Of a DNA stretch of 64,000 nucleotides, positions 54,725-63,610 are shown in pieces. The translations under genes were made by a program, and so were the position numbers. Source of the DNA: Bacillota bacterium. Its GTDB lineage: Bacteria > Bacillota > DSM-12270 > Thermacetogeniales > Thermacetogeniaceae. Positions within the stretch are counted from its first letter, which is position 1; the number at the start of each line of letters is the position of its first letter. The DNA is taken from contig JABLXW010000014.1 of the NCBI GenBank assembly GCA_013177945.1, positions 30,286-94,285 of the forward strand, given 5' to 3'. The notes under the pieces were generated by a model. The model saw only the letters and a program-made list of their open reading frames with translations. It ran no database searches and was not told the DNA's origin.

Positions 54725-55056
54725 TATAAAACCCGTCCCGCAGCCTGCCGCTGCAGGGACGGGTTGATCCCCGCGGTTCCACCCTGCTTGGTGCCTTTGT
54801 TCAAGGCACCCCCTCAGTTCCCTCGCAAGCTTTACTGCCCTGCCCCCCAGAGGCACTTTCATTACCGGATGGGCGTTGCCGATATGCTTCGTTGTCATCG
54901 AAGAGCAGGGGTTCCTCTTGCCGCTCGAGAGCGCCCTTCACCGCCTTGCCCGACCGGCTTTCACCCAACCCGGCTCGCTGACCGGGCCTCCGGCGGCTAC
55001 TCCTCTCTCTCATTGCCTTTCTCCGATTGCTCTTTTGTTAACTCTTACCGCAAATT
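54725..55056 (-). promoter_or_regulatory. Glycine T-box riboswitch upstream of glyQS
   Basis: On the minus strand the T-box AGGGTGGAACCGCGG is at 54771-54785 and is followed by a terminator with stem AACCCGTCCC / GGGACGGGTT and TTTTAT (54730-54765); the antiterminator would pair around the T-box. The Stem I region extends up to about 55056, after a -10-like TATAGT at 55063-55068. The likely specifier is a GGC codon in GAAGGGCGC, but I could not fold Stem I fully. Uncharged glycine tRNA should permit read-through. Confidence 0.9.
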
Positions 55057-55171
55057 CGCCCGACTATAAAAATTATTGTCTTAAAATTTAACAGTGATCC
55101 TCAAAGATGTCAAGACCCGCGGGCAATAACTGGCAACAACGCCTGGCGGCTTTGCGCGGCCGGCTGCTGCA

Positions 55172-55618
55172 TCAACCCTGCAGTCCGGTCCCTTCCTCAG
55201 CCGGGCCGGCAACCTCTCCCTCGCCGGCGCGCTCAATTTCCAGGGTGCACCTGTTCAGAAGGGCGGCAACAGTTCCGATGGCGCCCAGCACTGCCAGCTC
55301 CGCGCTCATGAGCACGCCAACCAGACCGAGCATCCCCGCCGTTGCCGGAAGTTCGAGAAGCGTGCGGTCATCTTTCTTGAGGCGGATCTTCGTGGCGCTG
55401 CTTTTTTCAAAAAAACCCCTGAGGCGCGCCAGCACCTCTTCTCCCTTGCTCTGAATCTTCTCCGTCCACTTTTCCTTTTCAGACTCAAGAAGAACGAGGG
55501 CCTCGACCAGATCCCCGCCCGCCCTGTCGAGGGCCTCCTTTGCCTCTTTGTATGTAACGTCCATTCTTTCCCGCAGGACATCGATCTTTTCCAGCAGCTG
55601 CTCGCTCATGTTGTCCAT
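55172..55618 (-). CDS. DUF4342 protein
   Basis: 148 residues. N-terminal UBA-like helix bundle (LEKIDVLRERMDVTYKEAKEALDRAGGDLVEALVLLE), a basic amphipathic linker, then a hydrophobic hairpin (TAGMLGLVGVLMSAELAVLGAIGTVAALL). This is the DUF4342 layout common in Clostridia near recO and glyQS. Function unknown; the UBA-like part resembles that of EF-Ts. ATG with AGGAGGTG upstream. Confidence 0.82.
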   Translation of the reverse strand: MDNMSEQLLEKIDVLRERMDVTYKEAKEALDRAGGDLVEALVLLESEKEKWTEKIQSKGEEVLARLRGFFEKSSATKIRLKKDDRTLLELPATAGMLGLVGVLMSAELAVLGAIGTVAALLNRCTLEIERAGEGEVAGPAEEGTGLQG

Positions 55619-55672
55619 TTATGACACCTCCTTTTCATTTAATGTTCCCCCGCGCCATCCTTTTATACCTTG

Positions 55673-56479
55673 CTATACCTCACCTGCACCCTGCAGAGAG
55701 GAAACCTCGCCCTTCCGCAGGGCGTCGAGGAAGCTCCAGGTGCGGACGCTCACTTCCCCATGGTATCCCAGAAAAGAACGGAGCAGCACGGCCAGTTCGG
55801 AAAGGCTCTTCTTCCCGATTTTCGCCCGCACCGCCCTCTCCAGGGGGGTGCGCAAAAAGTAGTCCAGGGCGCCGACGGTGGCCGGGGAAAGGGGATAAGC
55901 CTCGGGGCAGCGCTCCGCGCAAGAAGGGCAGAGCACCCCTCCCTTTTCCACACTGAACCAGACGGGGCCCGCCTCCCGGGCCCCGGGCTCCGGGGGCCTC
56001 CATCCCTCGTGCCCGCCCAGCACGCACTCCTCAAGCCGGGGCCGGTAGCCCAGGAGCGCCAGCAGCTTGATCTCAAAAACGCGGGCGAGGAGTTCGGGGC
56101 TCCCTTTTTCGAGGGCCCGCAGGGCCGCGAGCAAAAGCTGAAAAACCTTTTCCAGGGGCTGTTTTTCCAGGGTGAGGCGGTCCACCAGTTCGGCGCAGGA
56201 ACTGGCTGCGGCCAGGCGCTCCAGGTCGTGCTGGAGAAAAGAAAAGGTCTCCTCAGCCTCCCCCTGGGTGATGGTGTCCAGGCTTTTCCCGGTGTAAAGC
56301 ACGAGGTGCGTGTGGCTGAAGAGCTGAACGGCGCCCCGGAGGCGGCTGGTGGGCTTCCGCACCCCCTTTGCAATGGCAGAAACCTTTCCCGCTTCCCTGG
56401 TAAAAAGGGTCAGGAGCCGGTCCGCCTCCCCGTAAACCCGGCTCCGCAAAACAATCGCTTCGGCCTTGTAGATCCCCAT
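55673..56479 (-). CDS. recO: DNA repair protein RecO
   Basis: 268 residues. N-terminal OB fold YKAEAIVLRSRVYGEADRLLTLFTREAGKVSAIAKGVRKPTSRL and C-terminal helical domain with the zinc-binding set in GVLCPSCAERCPEAYPLSP. RecO promotes loading of RecA onto SSB-coated DNA. Co-directional with the DUF4342 gene 54 bases on. Confidence 0.94.
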   Translation of the reverse strand: MGIYKAEAIVLRSRVYGEADRLLTLFTREAGKVSAIAKGVRKPTSRLRGAVQLFSHTHLVLYTGKSLDTITQGEAEETFSFLQHDLERLAAASSCAELVDRLTLEKQPLEKVFQLLLAALRALEKGSPELLARVFEIKLLALLGYRPRLEECVLGGHEGWRPPEPGAREAGPVWFSVEKGGVLCPSCAERCPEAYPLSPATVGALDYFLRTPLERAVRAKIGKKSLSELAVLLRSFLGYHGEVSVRTWSFLDALRKGEVSSLQGAGEV

Positions 56480-56809
56480 CCTCCTGCCCCCCGGCTCCCT
56501 GCAACGGCACCCTATGCGGGGCCTTCCTGCTTTTTTCTTTCACCGCAACCTTTTCAGGCCTCTCTTTCCGCGAAGAGGACCCAATCCTGCAACACGAGAT
56601 CTGAAGGGGCAACTGCCATTGAATCGCTACTATTTAGTATAGCAGATATGATCTGCAACAAAAATATTTTAAATCCCTCTTTTCGTTCAACCAAGACAGA
56701 AACTTAAACGACAACCTCACGGCAACTTTAAGGAGCATCCGGAGAAAAATTAGCATAAACTTCCAGTAAGATCAAGCAAAACTCTGCAAAGAACTGCGAG
56801 GTGATTTTT

Positions 56810-57730
56810 TTGGAGCGGCTCTGGTTTTATGTCAACATGCCAGATGCCAAGGCCAGCTTCACCCGGCACCTGGACGAGATAGACGCCCTTGTTCCCTTCT
56901 GGTTTGGGGTCACAGGCGAAGGGGGGCTTCTGGACCAGTCAGACCCGGAGGTGGAAAAGCTGGCAAAGAGGCGCAACATCCCCATCCTTGCCATCGTTCA
57001 CAATTACGCCAATCCTCAGCTGGGTGTGATCATTCACGATTTACTGGTTAATAACTTTCTGCGTCTTCGCCTCATCGACAGTATTGCGCGACTGCTCGCA
57101 ACAAGGTCCTTTGCGGGAGTTAACATTGACTTCCAATTCGTCCCCCCGGCGGACCGGCTCTACCTCAATTTATTTATGAGCGAACTTTATTTCCGCCTGG
57201 CACCCCGGTTTCTCGTTACAATTTCAGCTCCCGCAAAAGTAGCCGACGATCCCCATCATCCTTTTTCCGGGGCTTTTTCCTACGCCGTTCTGGGGCAGTA
57301 CAGCAATCAGGTCTTCATCCTTGCCTATGACGAGCACTTCATGCAACCAGGCCCCATTGCCTCCATTAACTTCGTCCAGTCGGTGCTCAATTTTGCCCTG
57401 ACGGAAATTGCCCGCCAGAAGATCAAGCTCGGGATGGCCGTTTACGGCTACGACTGGCTGGCGGAGGGCGGCTTCCCCGAAACCTTATCCCACGCCGAAG
57501 CGGTGAGCCGCGCCCGGCGCCTCGGGGTCCCCGTGATTTATGACGAAAGGGCCCAGGAGTCAACCTACACCTACACTCTAAACGGCATCCGCCGCATCGT
57601 CTGGTTTGAAGATGCCCGCAGCTTCGCGGTAAAACTCAATCTGATCAGGGCCCTGCAGCTGCCCGGCTTCGTCGCCTGGCGGCTGGGGCAGGAAGACCCC
57701 CGCATCTGGGAACTGATCAGGAATCCCTGA
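56810..57730 (+). CDS. GH18-fold protein of YaaH type with catalytic Glu replaced by Gln
   Basis: About 306 residues from the TTG at 56810 (GAGGTG 6 bases upstream). TIM barrel of the spore-cortex/chitinase-like GH18 family: PFWFGVTGEGGL, ILAIVHNYANPQLG, GVNIDFQFVPPADRLYLNLFMSEL, ILAYDEHFMQPGPIASINFVQSVL, GMAVYGYDW, and RRIVWFEDARSFAVKLNL. The family acid/base glutamate in (D/N)IDFE is glutamine here (codon CAA). No signal peptide or LysM domain. Likely binds glycan without classical hydrolysis, or has another chemistry. Confidence 0.8.
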   Translation: MERLWFYVNMPDAKASFTRHLDEIDALVPFWFGVTGEGGLLDQSDPEVEKLAKRRNIPILAIVHNYANPQLGVIIHDLLVNNFLRLRLIDSIARLLATRSFAGVNIDFQFVPPADRLYLNLFMSELYFRLAPRFLVTISAPAKVADDPHHPFSGAFSYAVLGQYSNQVFILAYDEHFMQPGPIASINFVQSVLNFALTEIARQKIKLGMAVYGYDWLAEGGFPETLSHAEAVSRARRLGVPVIYDERAQESTYTYTLNGIRRIVWFEDARSFAVKLNLIRALQLPGFVAWRLGQEDPRIWELIRNP

Positions 57731-57732
57731 TT

Positions 57733-58389
57733 TCAGGCAAGGATTTTTTCGAGGACGCGGGCGTGTTCTGAATAGGCCAGAGCCAGCACCTTGTCCCCGG
57801 CAGCGAGCCTGGTTTCCCCCCTCGGGATGACGATTTTCCCTTCCCGGAGGATGGCAGCCAGCACGATTTCCCCGGGCAGGTTCAATTCTGCAAGGCGCTT
57901 TCCCACCGCGCGGGAAGCTGAAGCAACCTCTTCTTCAACAAGAGAAATCTCTCCGCCCTCCAGCTTGAGGAGGGTGACTAATTCCCCAAGACTCAGCTCC
58001 TCCTGCATCACCTGGGCGATGATCCGGGCGCCGTTGGCCGCAAAATCCACCCCCCGCGCCCGGGTGAAGAGCCACTCGTTCTTTAAATTGTTCACCCTGG
58101 CAACAACCCGCGGCACGCCGAACTGCCGCTTGGCCAGGAGGGCGGCGGTCAGGTTATCTACATCGCTCCCCGTAACGGCGGCCACCACCCGGGCGCGGGT
58201 AATCCCGAGATGCTCCAGAAGCCGGGGGTCGGTTCCATCCCCCTGCACCGCTTTTACCTGGGGAAGTTCTTTGAACTTCTCCAGGGCAGCGCGGTCGCGC
58301 TCGATCACCGTCACCTCTTCCTGGTCCTGGGCAAGGGCACAGGCCAGGTTAAAGCCCACTTTCCCCCCGCCGATAATCAAAACGTACAT
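57733..58389 (-). CDS. TrkA-family K+ channel/transporter regulatory protein
   Basis: 218 residues: N-terminal RCK/Rossmann domain (MYVLIIGGGKVGFNLACALAQDQEEVTVIERD, with GxGxxG and the acidic end) and C-terminal TrkA-C domain (RAVGKRLAELNLPGEIVLAAILREGKIVIPRGETRLAAGDKVLALA). Gates K+ uptake systems in response to nucleotides. Eleven bases downstream of a second, similar gene. No TrkH/KtrB pore gene is in the window. Confidence 0.9.
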   Translation of the reverse strand: MYVLIIGGGKVGFNLACALAQDQEEVTVIERDRAALEKFKELPQVKAVQGDGTDPRLLEHLGITRARVVAAVTGSDVDNLTAALLAKRQFGVPRVVARVNNLKNEWLFTRARGVDFAANGARIIAQVMQEELSLGELVTLLKLEGGEISLVEEEVASASRAVGKRLAELNLPGEIVLAAILREGKIVIPRGETRLAAGDKVLALAYSEHARVLEKILA

Positions 58390-58400
58390 GCAATTCCCCC

Positions 58401-59045
58401 CTAATCGAGCAAACTTTCCAGCTTCGGAGCAGCAAACTCGGCAAGGGCAACCTGAACGAGGTCCCGCTCTGCAAAGGTGGTCCCCATCAAGGGAATCATG
58501 GCCTTCCCGTTGCGGATCAGGCAGAGAACGCTAATTTCACCGGGCACCGTGAGATCTCGCACCATGCGGCCCACCAGCCGGGGAGGGACCTCAAACTCGA
58601 TCACCCTGACCTCTCCGTTCCCTGCAGTGAAGAGGGTGGTCATGCGTTCATGGGCCAGGAGTTCGTGGATCCTGTGAGCGCCCCAGGTTGTCGGGGCGAT
58701 TACCGGGACCCCCAGGTGCTGGTAAATCTCCGCCCGCAAGGGGTCCACGATCCGGGCGACCACCTTGGGCACCAAAAACTCCTCCCGCGCCAGGGTTGCA
58801 ACTAAAAAATTTGTGTTATCATCACCGGTCACCGTTGCCAGCCCGTCGGCCCGCTTCACCCCGGCCTCTAAAAGCGCGGACCGGTCAAATCCCAGGCCTA
58901 CAACCTTCTTGCCAGGAAAACGCAGCCGAAGCCGCCGGAAGGCTGCCGGGTCGGGGTCGATCACCGCAACGGAAACCCCCTCCCGCGCCAGGGTCTCGGC
59001 CAGCTGGGTGCCGAGCGTACCGCACCCCACGACAATAATGTGCAT
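58401..59045 (-). CDS. TrkA-family K+ channel/transporter regulatory protein, second copy
   Basis: 214 residues with the same two domains: MHIIVVGCGTLGTQLAETLAREGVSVAVIDPD and VGRMVRDLTVPGEISVLCLIRNGKAMIPLMGTTFAERDLVQVALAEF. It pairs with the gene at 57733-58389; two different TrkA proteins in tandem occur in Clostridia and may form a hetero-oligomeric ring. Confidence 0.9.
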   Translation of the reverse strand: MHIIVVGCGTLGTQLAETLAREGVSVAVIDPDPAAFRRLRLRFPGKKVVGLGFDRSALLEAGVKRADGLATVTGDDNTNFLVATLAREEFLVPKVVARIVDPLRAEIYQHLGVPVIAPTTWGAHRIHELLAHERMTTLFTAGNGEVRVIEFEVPPRLVGRMVRDLTVPGEISVLCLIRNGKAMIPLMGTTFAERDLVQVALAEFAAPKLESLLD

Positions 59046-59127
59046 CAGGCAAACCTCCTTCCTGCAAGGGCTCCTCCTTTCAATCCTTCATCCCGCGCTT
59101 CAAGCCGCTCAAAGCCCGCCTCTTCCT

Positions 59128-61965
59128 CTAACGCTCCATGCTGCTCAATTCTGTTCGCCATCCTCGCCGCGCCAGGCACTTCCGCGCCTCTTCGGCAGCC
59201 AGGAGCGCGGCGCCGAAGGCCGTCAACAGGCACCAGTCAATAAAACGCAGGGGTGCTGTATTAAACAGCCTTTGCAAAAACGGAAGATAGCTGATCGCCA
59301 TCATGATCCCCACCCCAACGGCCTGGCCCAGCAGGAGGAAGGGGTTTGTGAAGAAGCCGATCCGAAACACGGAGATGCTCTCGGTCCGCACCGCAAAGCC
59401 GTTGAATACCTGGGAAACGACGATCGCCGCCTGCGTCATGGTAATGGCATGTCGGTAAACAGGATCCCCTGCCGGAAGGGCCGTCCCCCACTCCCACCCC
59501 CGGCTGAGCAAAACGAAAAGGAAGGCGGCGATCGCTCCGGCCCCCTGGATTCCCCCCAGAAAGAGAAGGCGCTTCACCAGCTTGAAATCGAAGAGGCGGG
59601 CGGTGCGCGGCCGGGGGGGCTGCCGCATCAAGCCGGGCTCCGGTTTCTCGATCCCCAGGGCCAGGGCGGGGAGGACGTCGGAGCCCAGGTCGATGGCGAG
59701 AACCTGGAGGGCGGTCAGGGGAATGAGGTGAACACCTGCCACCGTCGCGAAGAGGAAGGGAAGGAGCTCCCCCATATTGTGGGAAAAAAGGTAGAGGATG
59801 AACTTCCGGATGTTGGCGTAAACCGCCCTTCCCAGCTCAATCGCCTTCACAATCGAGGCAAAACTGTCATCCAGGAGGATCATCACGGCTGCCTCGCGGG
59901 CCACGTCCGTCCCTGTTCTTCCCATCGCAATCCCGATATCGGCCCGCTTCAGGGCCGGCCCGTCGTTCACCCCGTCCCCGGTCACGGCGACAACCTCGCC
60001 CAGCTCCTGAAGGGCGGCCACGACACGCATCTTGTGCTCCGGGGCAACGCGGGCGAAGATCAGGGAAGCCGGAGCCTGCAGGCGCGCCATAAGCTGATCG
60101 GCGTCCAGGCCCGCCAGTTCTGCCCCCGTCAAAATGGGGACACGCTCCCCTCCCGTAATCGTGATCCGGGAGGCGATCGCCTCGGCCGTCAAACCGTAAT
60201 CCCCCGTCAGCATGAGGATCCGGATTCCCGCTTCCTTGGCCGTATTTACCGCCGCCGCAACCTCGGGCCGGGGCGGGTCCAGCATCCCGGCGAGGCCGAG
60301 AAAAACAAGCTCCTTCTCGACCGTTTCTACCCGGTACTCCTGGAGATCCTCCGGCAGTTCCCGGCAGGCTAAGGCGAGGACGCGCAGCCCCCGCTTCGCC
60401 ATCTCATCGTTCTGCTGCAAGATTGCGGCCCGGGCGGCATCATCCAGAGGCAAAACCTCCCCCTGGCTTCCCAGGAGGTGGGTGCACAGGGCAACAGTCT
60501 CGCGGGGGGCTCCCTTCACATAAGCAACCACCCGCTCCCCCCTGCGGTGCAGAGAACTCATCCGCTTTCTCCGGGAGTCAAAGGGCAGGAGGTAAAGGCG
60601 GGGTTCCTCTTTGAGGGCCTTCTCCCAGTAAAAATTCGCCTTCCGGGCCAGCACCAGGAGGGCGCCTTCGGTGGGATCTCCCAAAACGCTCCAGGCGGGG
60701 TGCTCCTCGTCCGGGGCAAGGAGGCGGGCGGTGTTGCAGAAAGACGCCGCCTTCAGGAAGAGTTCCCACTTTTTGATTTCTTCGGGCCGCAGAACAGCCT
60801 CCCCTTCTCCGGGCGAGCCGGCCGGCCTGAGCAGTTCCCCTCGGGGCTCGTAGCCGGCCCCGGTCACGATCACCCCTTCACCGGGCCGCCAGATTTCCCT
60901 TACGGTCATCTCCCCCTTCGTCAGGGTGCCGGTCTTATCGGTGCAGATGACGGTGGCCGACCCCAGGGTTTCCACCGCCGAGAGCCGCTTGATCAGGGCG
61001 TTGCGCCGCGCCATCCGCTGCACGCCAACCGCCAGCGAAACCGACATTGTGGCCGGCAGGCCCTCGGGGACCATCGCCACCATCACCCCAAGTGCAAAAA
61101 GGAAATCCTCGATCCAGCCCAGCCCCAGGAGCCTGCCCAGACCGAAAAGGATCCCTCCAATCACCAGGGCGGCGCGCGCAACCAGGCGCGCCATGTTCCG
61201 GACCTCTTTCTGCAGGGGGCTGGGGACATCCGGGACCCCGGCGGTCAGGGTGAAGATCTTCCCGAACTGGGTCTCTTCACCGGTGGCGATGACAACGGCA
61301 ATCCCGGAGCCGGAGGCGACAGAGGTGCCCATAAAAACCAGATTGGGAAGCTCGATCCAGCCCAGCTCCTCCTCCAGCACTGCGGCCGCAGTTTTCCGCT
61401 GCGGGTCCGCCTCCCCGGTCAGGTTGACGTTGTTGGTGGCAAGCTCAAAGGCCTGAACGAGGCGGGCGTCCGCCGGAATGCTGTCCCCTTCCTCCAGGAG
61501 GATCACGTCCCCGGGAACCAGTTCTGCGGCATCAAGCTCCAGCTCCTTCCCCTCGCGGTAGACCCGCGCCTTCACGGGGACCAGCTTGTTCAGAGCCTCT
61601 GTTGCCCGCTCCGCCCGGTACTCCTGAATAAAGCCGACCAGGGCATTGAGGACGACCACCCCCAGGATGGCAAGGGACAGGTGCAGGTCCCCCGGGTTGC
61701 GTCCAAGGAGATAGACCGCAAAGGTGATGCCTGCCGCAATGATGAGAAGGACGGCGAAGAGGTCCGTAAACTGCAAAAAGAAGCGCGCCAAAAGAGGGCG
61801 CCGCCGCGCCCTCTGCAGCTTATTCCAACCGAAACGCGCCCGGCGCCTGGCAACTTCCTCCTCCTGAAGCCCCCCGGGCGAGGTCCCCAAAGCCCCGTAC
61901 ACTTCGAGGGGCGGCAGGCGGGGAATCTTCTTCGCATCTTCAGGCAAAAAGGGCCGGTCTCCCAA
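59128..61965 (-). CDS. P-type (P2) cation-transporting ATPase
   Basis: About 945 residues. Phosphorylation motif CDKTGTLTKGEMTVREIW near 335, TGES-like LTGEADPQRK near 175, hinge TGDGVNDGPALKRADIGIAMG near 640, and VPEGLPATMSVSLAVG in TM4. Ten membrane segments. The set points to P2A (Ca2+-like) or the bacterial type-II ATPases; ion not certain. TTG at 61965 has AGAGGGGG 7 bases upstream; TTG at 62040 is an alternative. Upstream of the two TrkA genes, so all three may serve cation balance. Confidence 0.88.
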   Translation of the reverse strand: MGDRPFLPEDAKKIPRLPPLEVYGALGTSPGGLQEEEVARRRARFGWNKLQRARRRPLLARFFLQFTDLFAVLLIIAAGITFAVYLLGRNPGDLHLSLAILGVVVLNALVGFIQEYRAERATEALNKLVPVKARVYREGKELELDAAELVPGDVILLEEGDSIPADARLVQAFELATNNVNLTGEADPQRKTAAAVLEEELGWIELPNLVFMGTSVASGSGIAVVIATGEETQFGKIFTLTAGVPDVPSPLQKEVRNMARLVARAALVIGGILFGLGRLLGLGWIEDFLFALGVMVAMVPEGLPATMSVSLAVGVQRMARRNALIKRLSAVETLGSATVICTDKTGTLTKGEMTVREIWRPGEGVIVTGAGYEPRGELLRPAGSPGEGEAVLRPEEIKKWELFLKAASFCNTARLLAPDEEHPAWSVLGDPTEGALLVLARKANFYWEKALKEEPRLYLLPFDSRRKRMSSLHRRGERVVAYVKGAPRETVALCTHLLGSQGEVLPLDDAARAAILQQNDEMAKRGLRVLALACRELPEDLQEYRVETVEKELVFLGLAGMLDPPRPEVAAAVNTAKEAGIRILMLTGDYGLTAEAIASRITITGGERVPILTGAELAGLDADQLMARLQAPASLIFARVAPEHKMRVVAALQELGEVVAVTGDGVNDGPALKRADIGIAMGRTGTDVAREAAVMILLDDSFASIVKAIELGRAVYANIRKFILYLFSHNMGELLPFLFATVAGVHLIPLTALQVLAIDLGSDVLPALALGIEKPEPGLMRQPPRPRTARLFDFKLVKRLLFLGGIQGAGAIAAFLFVLLSRGWEWGTALPAGDPVYRHAITMTQAAIVVSQVFNGFAVRTESISVFRIGFFTNPFLLLGQAVGVGIMMAISYLPFLQRLFNTAPLRFIDWCLLTAFGAALLAAEEARKCLARRGWRTELSSMER

Positions 61966-62227
61966 ACTCGAACCCCCTCTAAGGCGCCGGTCATCCCTGA
62001 GTGCCAAGCTTTCCCGGGTCAGAGTTCTTCTTCCCTTCAACCTGCTCCTCAGAATTTTCTAGCTGTTACATTTAAAGTCTTCCCTCGCCTTTCTTTGAAA
62101 ATTCACCGGCACCCTCCAGAAGCCACGGTAAAAATTCTCCGGCACAGGCCCAGGTTCCTGCCGCAGCCTTGCCGCCCCTCCTGCTCTTTGCGGCCAACCG
62201 GGCCTAACCCGGTTGGAGAAGAAAATC

Positions 62228-62251
62228 AAAAGGAGAGGGCGAACCCTCTCC
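62228..62251 (-). terminator. Terminator following the tRNA-like fragment
   Basis: GGAGAGGG-CGAA-CCCTCTCC, an 8-bp stem with tetraloop, followed on the minus strand by TTTTGATTTTC. It lies 13 bases after the CCA end of the tRNA fragment, as for a former tRNA transcript. Confidence 0.75.
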
Positions 62252-62263
62252 TCTGACATCAGG

Positions 62264-62309
62264 TGGAGCCCACAACTGGGATTGAACCGGTGACCTCCGC
62301 CTTTACGAG
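62264..62309 (-). pseudogene. 3' part of a tRNA, probably tRNA-Thr(CGT)
   Basis: Minus strand: anticodon loop CTCGTAA (anticodon CGT), then AGGCG, variable region GAGGTC, T arm with loop TTCAATC and acceptor strand TGTGGGC-T-CCA. The matching 5' half (GCCCACA, D arm, CGCCT before the loop) is absent: similarity begins at the anticodon loop. An intact tRNA is therefore excluded. Such 3' fragments with encoded CCA arise at integration sites. The gap 62310-62552 holds no recognisable gene. Confidence 0.6.
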
Positions 62310-62552
62310 GCGAGAAAATCAATTACGCAGGGTGTATTAAAAATCCAAGTTCCAGAACACCGAATTCAACCGTGAACCTGATAGCAGTCCGAAATAAGAG
62401 TTCTGTCTGGGCGCTGGTGCGAGGTCAGCTGAGGTCGAGTGCAGAGAATCCAGGTTTCTACAGGTTCCCGGCCCCGTGATATGATGCAGAGCCGCCCATC
62501 TGCCGCCCTTTTTGTGTATTTGGACAAATGGGCGGCAACTATGAAGACCCGG

Positions 62553-63071
62553 CTATGACAAAACATCCTCCCCTGCCTCTAGCAGAACACGCCGGTAAAT
62601 GGCATCTGACAGGTAAAATCCTCGCTCTCTGAGCAGGCGATCCAGTTCGGCGCGGAGCGAAGGAATCCTCCCCGTAAGTTTGGCGCGCAGGAGTACACCA
62701 ACCGTTCCCGCCCGGGGAATGCGGTAGAGTGCGGCCGTGCGCCTGGCTTCTGCCTCGTCAAGGAAGATGATATCAGCGCGCTGTTCCACTGCCAGGGCAA
62801 TTGCCTCCGCCTCGCCGTCGTCCAGGTCGCGCTTGAGTAACGTGAGAAGATCAGTATTGCGGGGTACAACGACTTCTATCCAGCCGACACGGCGGGCCTC
62901 TTCCACTTCCGCGGTACCCGGCCTGCCATGGCCATCCTGCACCACCTCGCGCCACACGGCCGGCGGTACCATAATCTTTCCGTGAAACGCGTGGAGAAGC
63001 TCAAGACGTCCGATAGCCGCCAGACTGATCAGGGTTGATGCGTCAGCCACCGCGCCGGGCATACCGGACAT
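62553..63071 (-). CDS. PIN-like DUF3368 toxin
   Basis: 172 residues. AVADASTLISLAAIGRLELL (first aspartate), KIMVPPAVWREVV, DLDDGEAEAIALAVE (central acidic cluster) and DIIFLDEAEARRTAALY (third) are the DUF3368 PIN-like signature. C-terminal helices LRAELDRLLRERGFYLSDAIYRRVL. It overlaps the UPF0175 gene by 29 bases. Pairs of UPF0175 and DUF3368 are known toxin-antitoxin modules of archaea and thermophiles. Confidence 0.87.
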   Translation of the reverse strand: MSGMPGAVADASTLISLAAIGRLELLHAFHGKIMVPPAVWREVVQDGHGRPGTAEVEEARRVGWIEVVVPRNTDLLTLLKRDLDDGEAEAIALAVEQRADIIFLDEAEARRTAALYRIPRAGTVGVLLRAKLTGRIPSLRAELDRLLRERGFYLSDAIYRRVLLEAGEDVLS

Positions 63072-63300
63072 CTTCCTCCAATTCTTCCTCGCCGTAATGC
63101 CGCGGCACTCCCCTCTGTCCCAGAAACTCCTCGAAATCCCGCCGGTTCATCCCGGCGAGAAGCCTGGCCTTACCCAGCGGGAGAGCACCTCTCCGGTAAA
63201 GGGCCAGCGCCAGTTCCCTGCGCAATTCCGCTTCCGCCTCCTGGGGCGGCACCTTCAGCGCGCGTACAACTTCTTCAGGAATCCCGATGTTTAGCTGCAT
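63043..63300 (-). CDS. UPF0175 antitoxin
   Basis: 85 residues from the ATG at 63300 (GGAGGTG 6 bases upstream). MQLNIGIPEEVVRALKVPPQEAEAELRRELALALYRRGALPLGKARLLAGMNRRDFEEFLGQRGVPRHY is a complete UPF0175 domain with its HTH. The last residues (EELEEDVRYARRG) wrap the toxin in related systems. Confidence 0.88.
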   Translation of the reverse strand: MQLNIGIPEEVVRALKVPPQEAEAELRRELALALYRRGALPLGKARLLAGMNRRDFEEFLGQRGVPRHYGEEELEEDVRYARRGG

Positions 63301-63319
63301 TCTTCTCACCTCCGCCAGA

Positions 63320-63610
63320 TCAAGCCCGCGCCTTCCTTCTGCCTTCAACCGCAGCACGCGCAAGCACCCGCTTCGCCGCTTTCCCCCTGAGACATTTGCG
63401 GAGATTCCGGGAGAGATCACCCGGTCCCTCACCGGTCCCGACAATGCTCAGGGCTTTTTCAATATCCCCAGCCGTGCGTTCTACCGGCCTGGCAAGCTCT
63501 TCTCTTAGCGCCTCCAGCTCTTCACTCCCGGCGCGTTCAGAAGCCACATGCCGTTCCAGAGCGGCTATCCTTGCCTCCAGGTCTTCGATCTTCCGCTTCA
63601 GCCTGCTCAC
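63320..63610 (-). CDS. Small coiled-coil protein upstream of the toxin-antitoxin pair
   Basis: 96 residues from a GTG with AGGAGG 8 bases upstream. The first 50 residues are a heptad-type coiled coil (LKRKIEDLEARIAALERHV), the rest basic (NLRKCLRGKAAKRVLARAAVEGRRKARA). It ends 19 bases before the antitoxin start, so the three genes likely form one transcript. Not recognised; might be a DNA-binding or adapter subunit of the module. Confidence 0.55.
   Translation of the reverse strand: MSRLKRKIEDLEARIAALERHVASERAGSEELEALREELARPVERTAGDIEKALSIVGTGEGPGDLSRNLRKCLRGKAAKRVLARAAVEGRRKARA

Noticed and set aside
60478..62256. Open frame of 592 codons opposite the P-type ATPase
   Set aside because: Antisense shadow without ribosome site or recognisable domain; the opposite strand carries all ATPase motifs.
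62264..62400. Intact tRNA gene
   Set aside because: Only the part from the anticodon loop to CCA is present. No complement to the acceptor strand and no D arm occurs in the following 100 bases.
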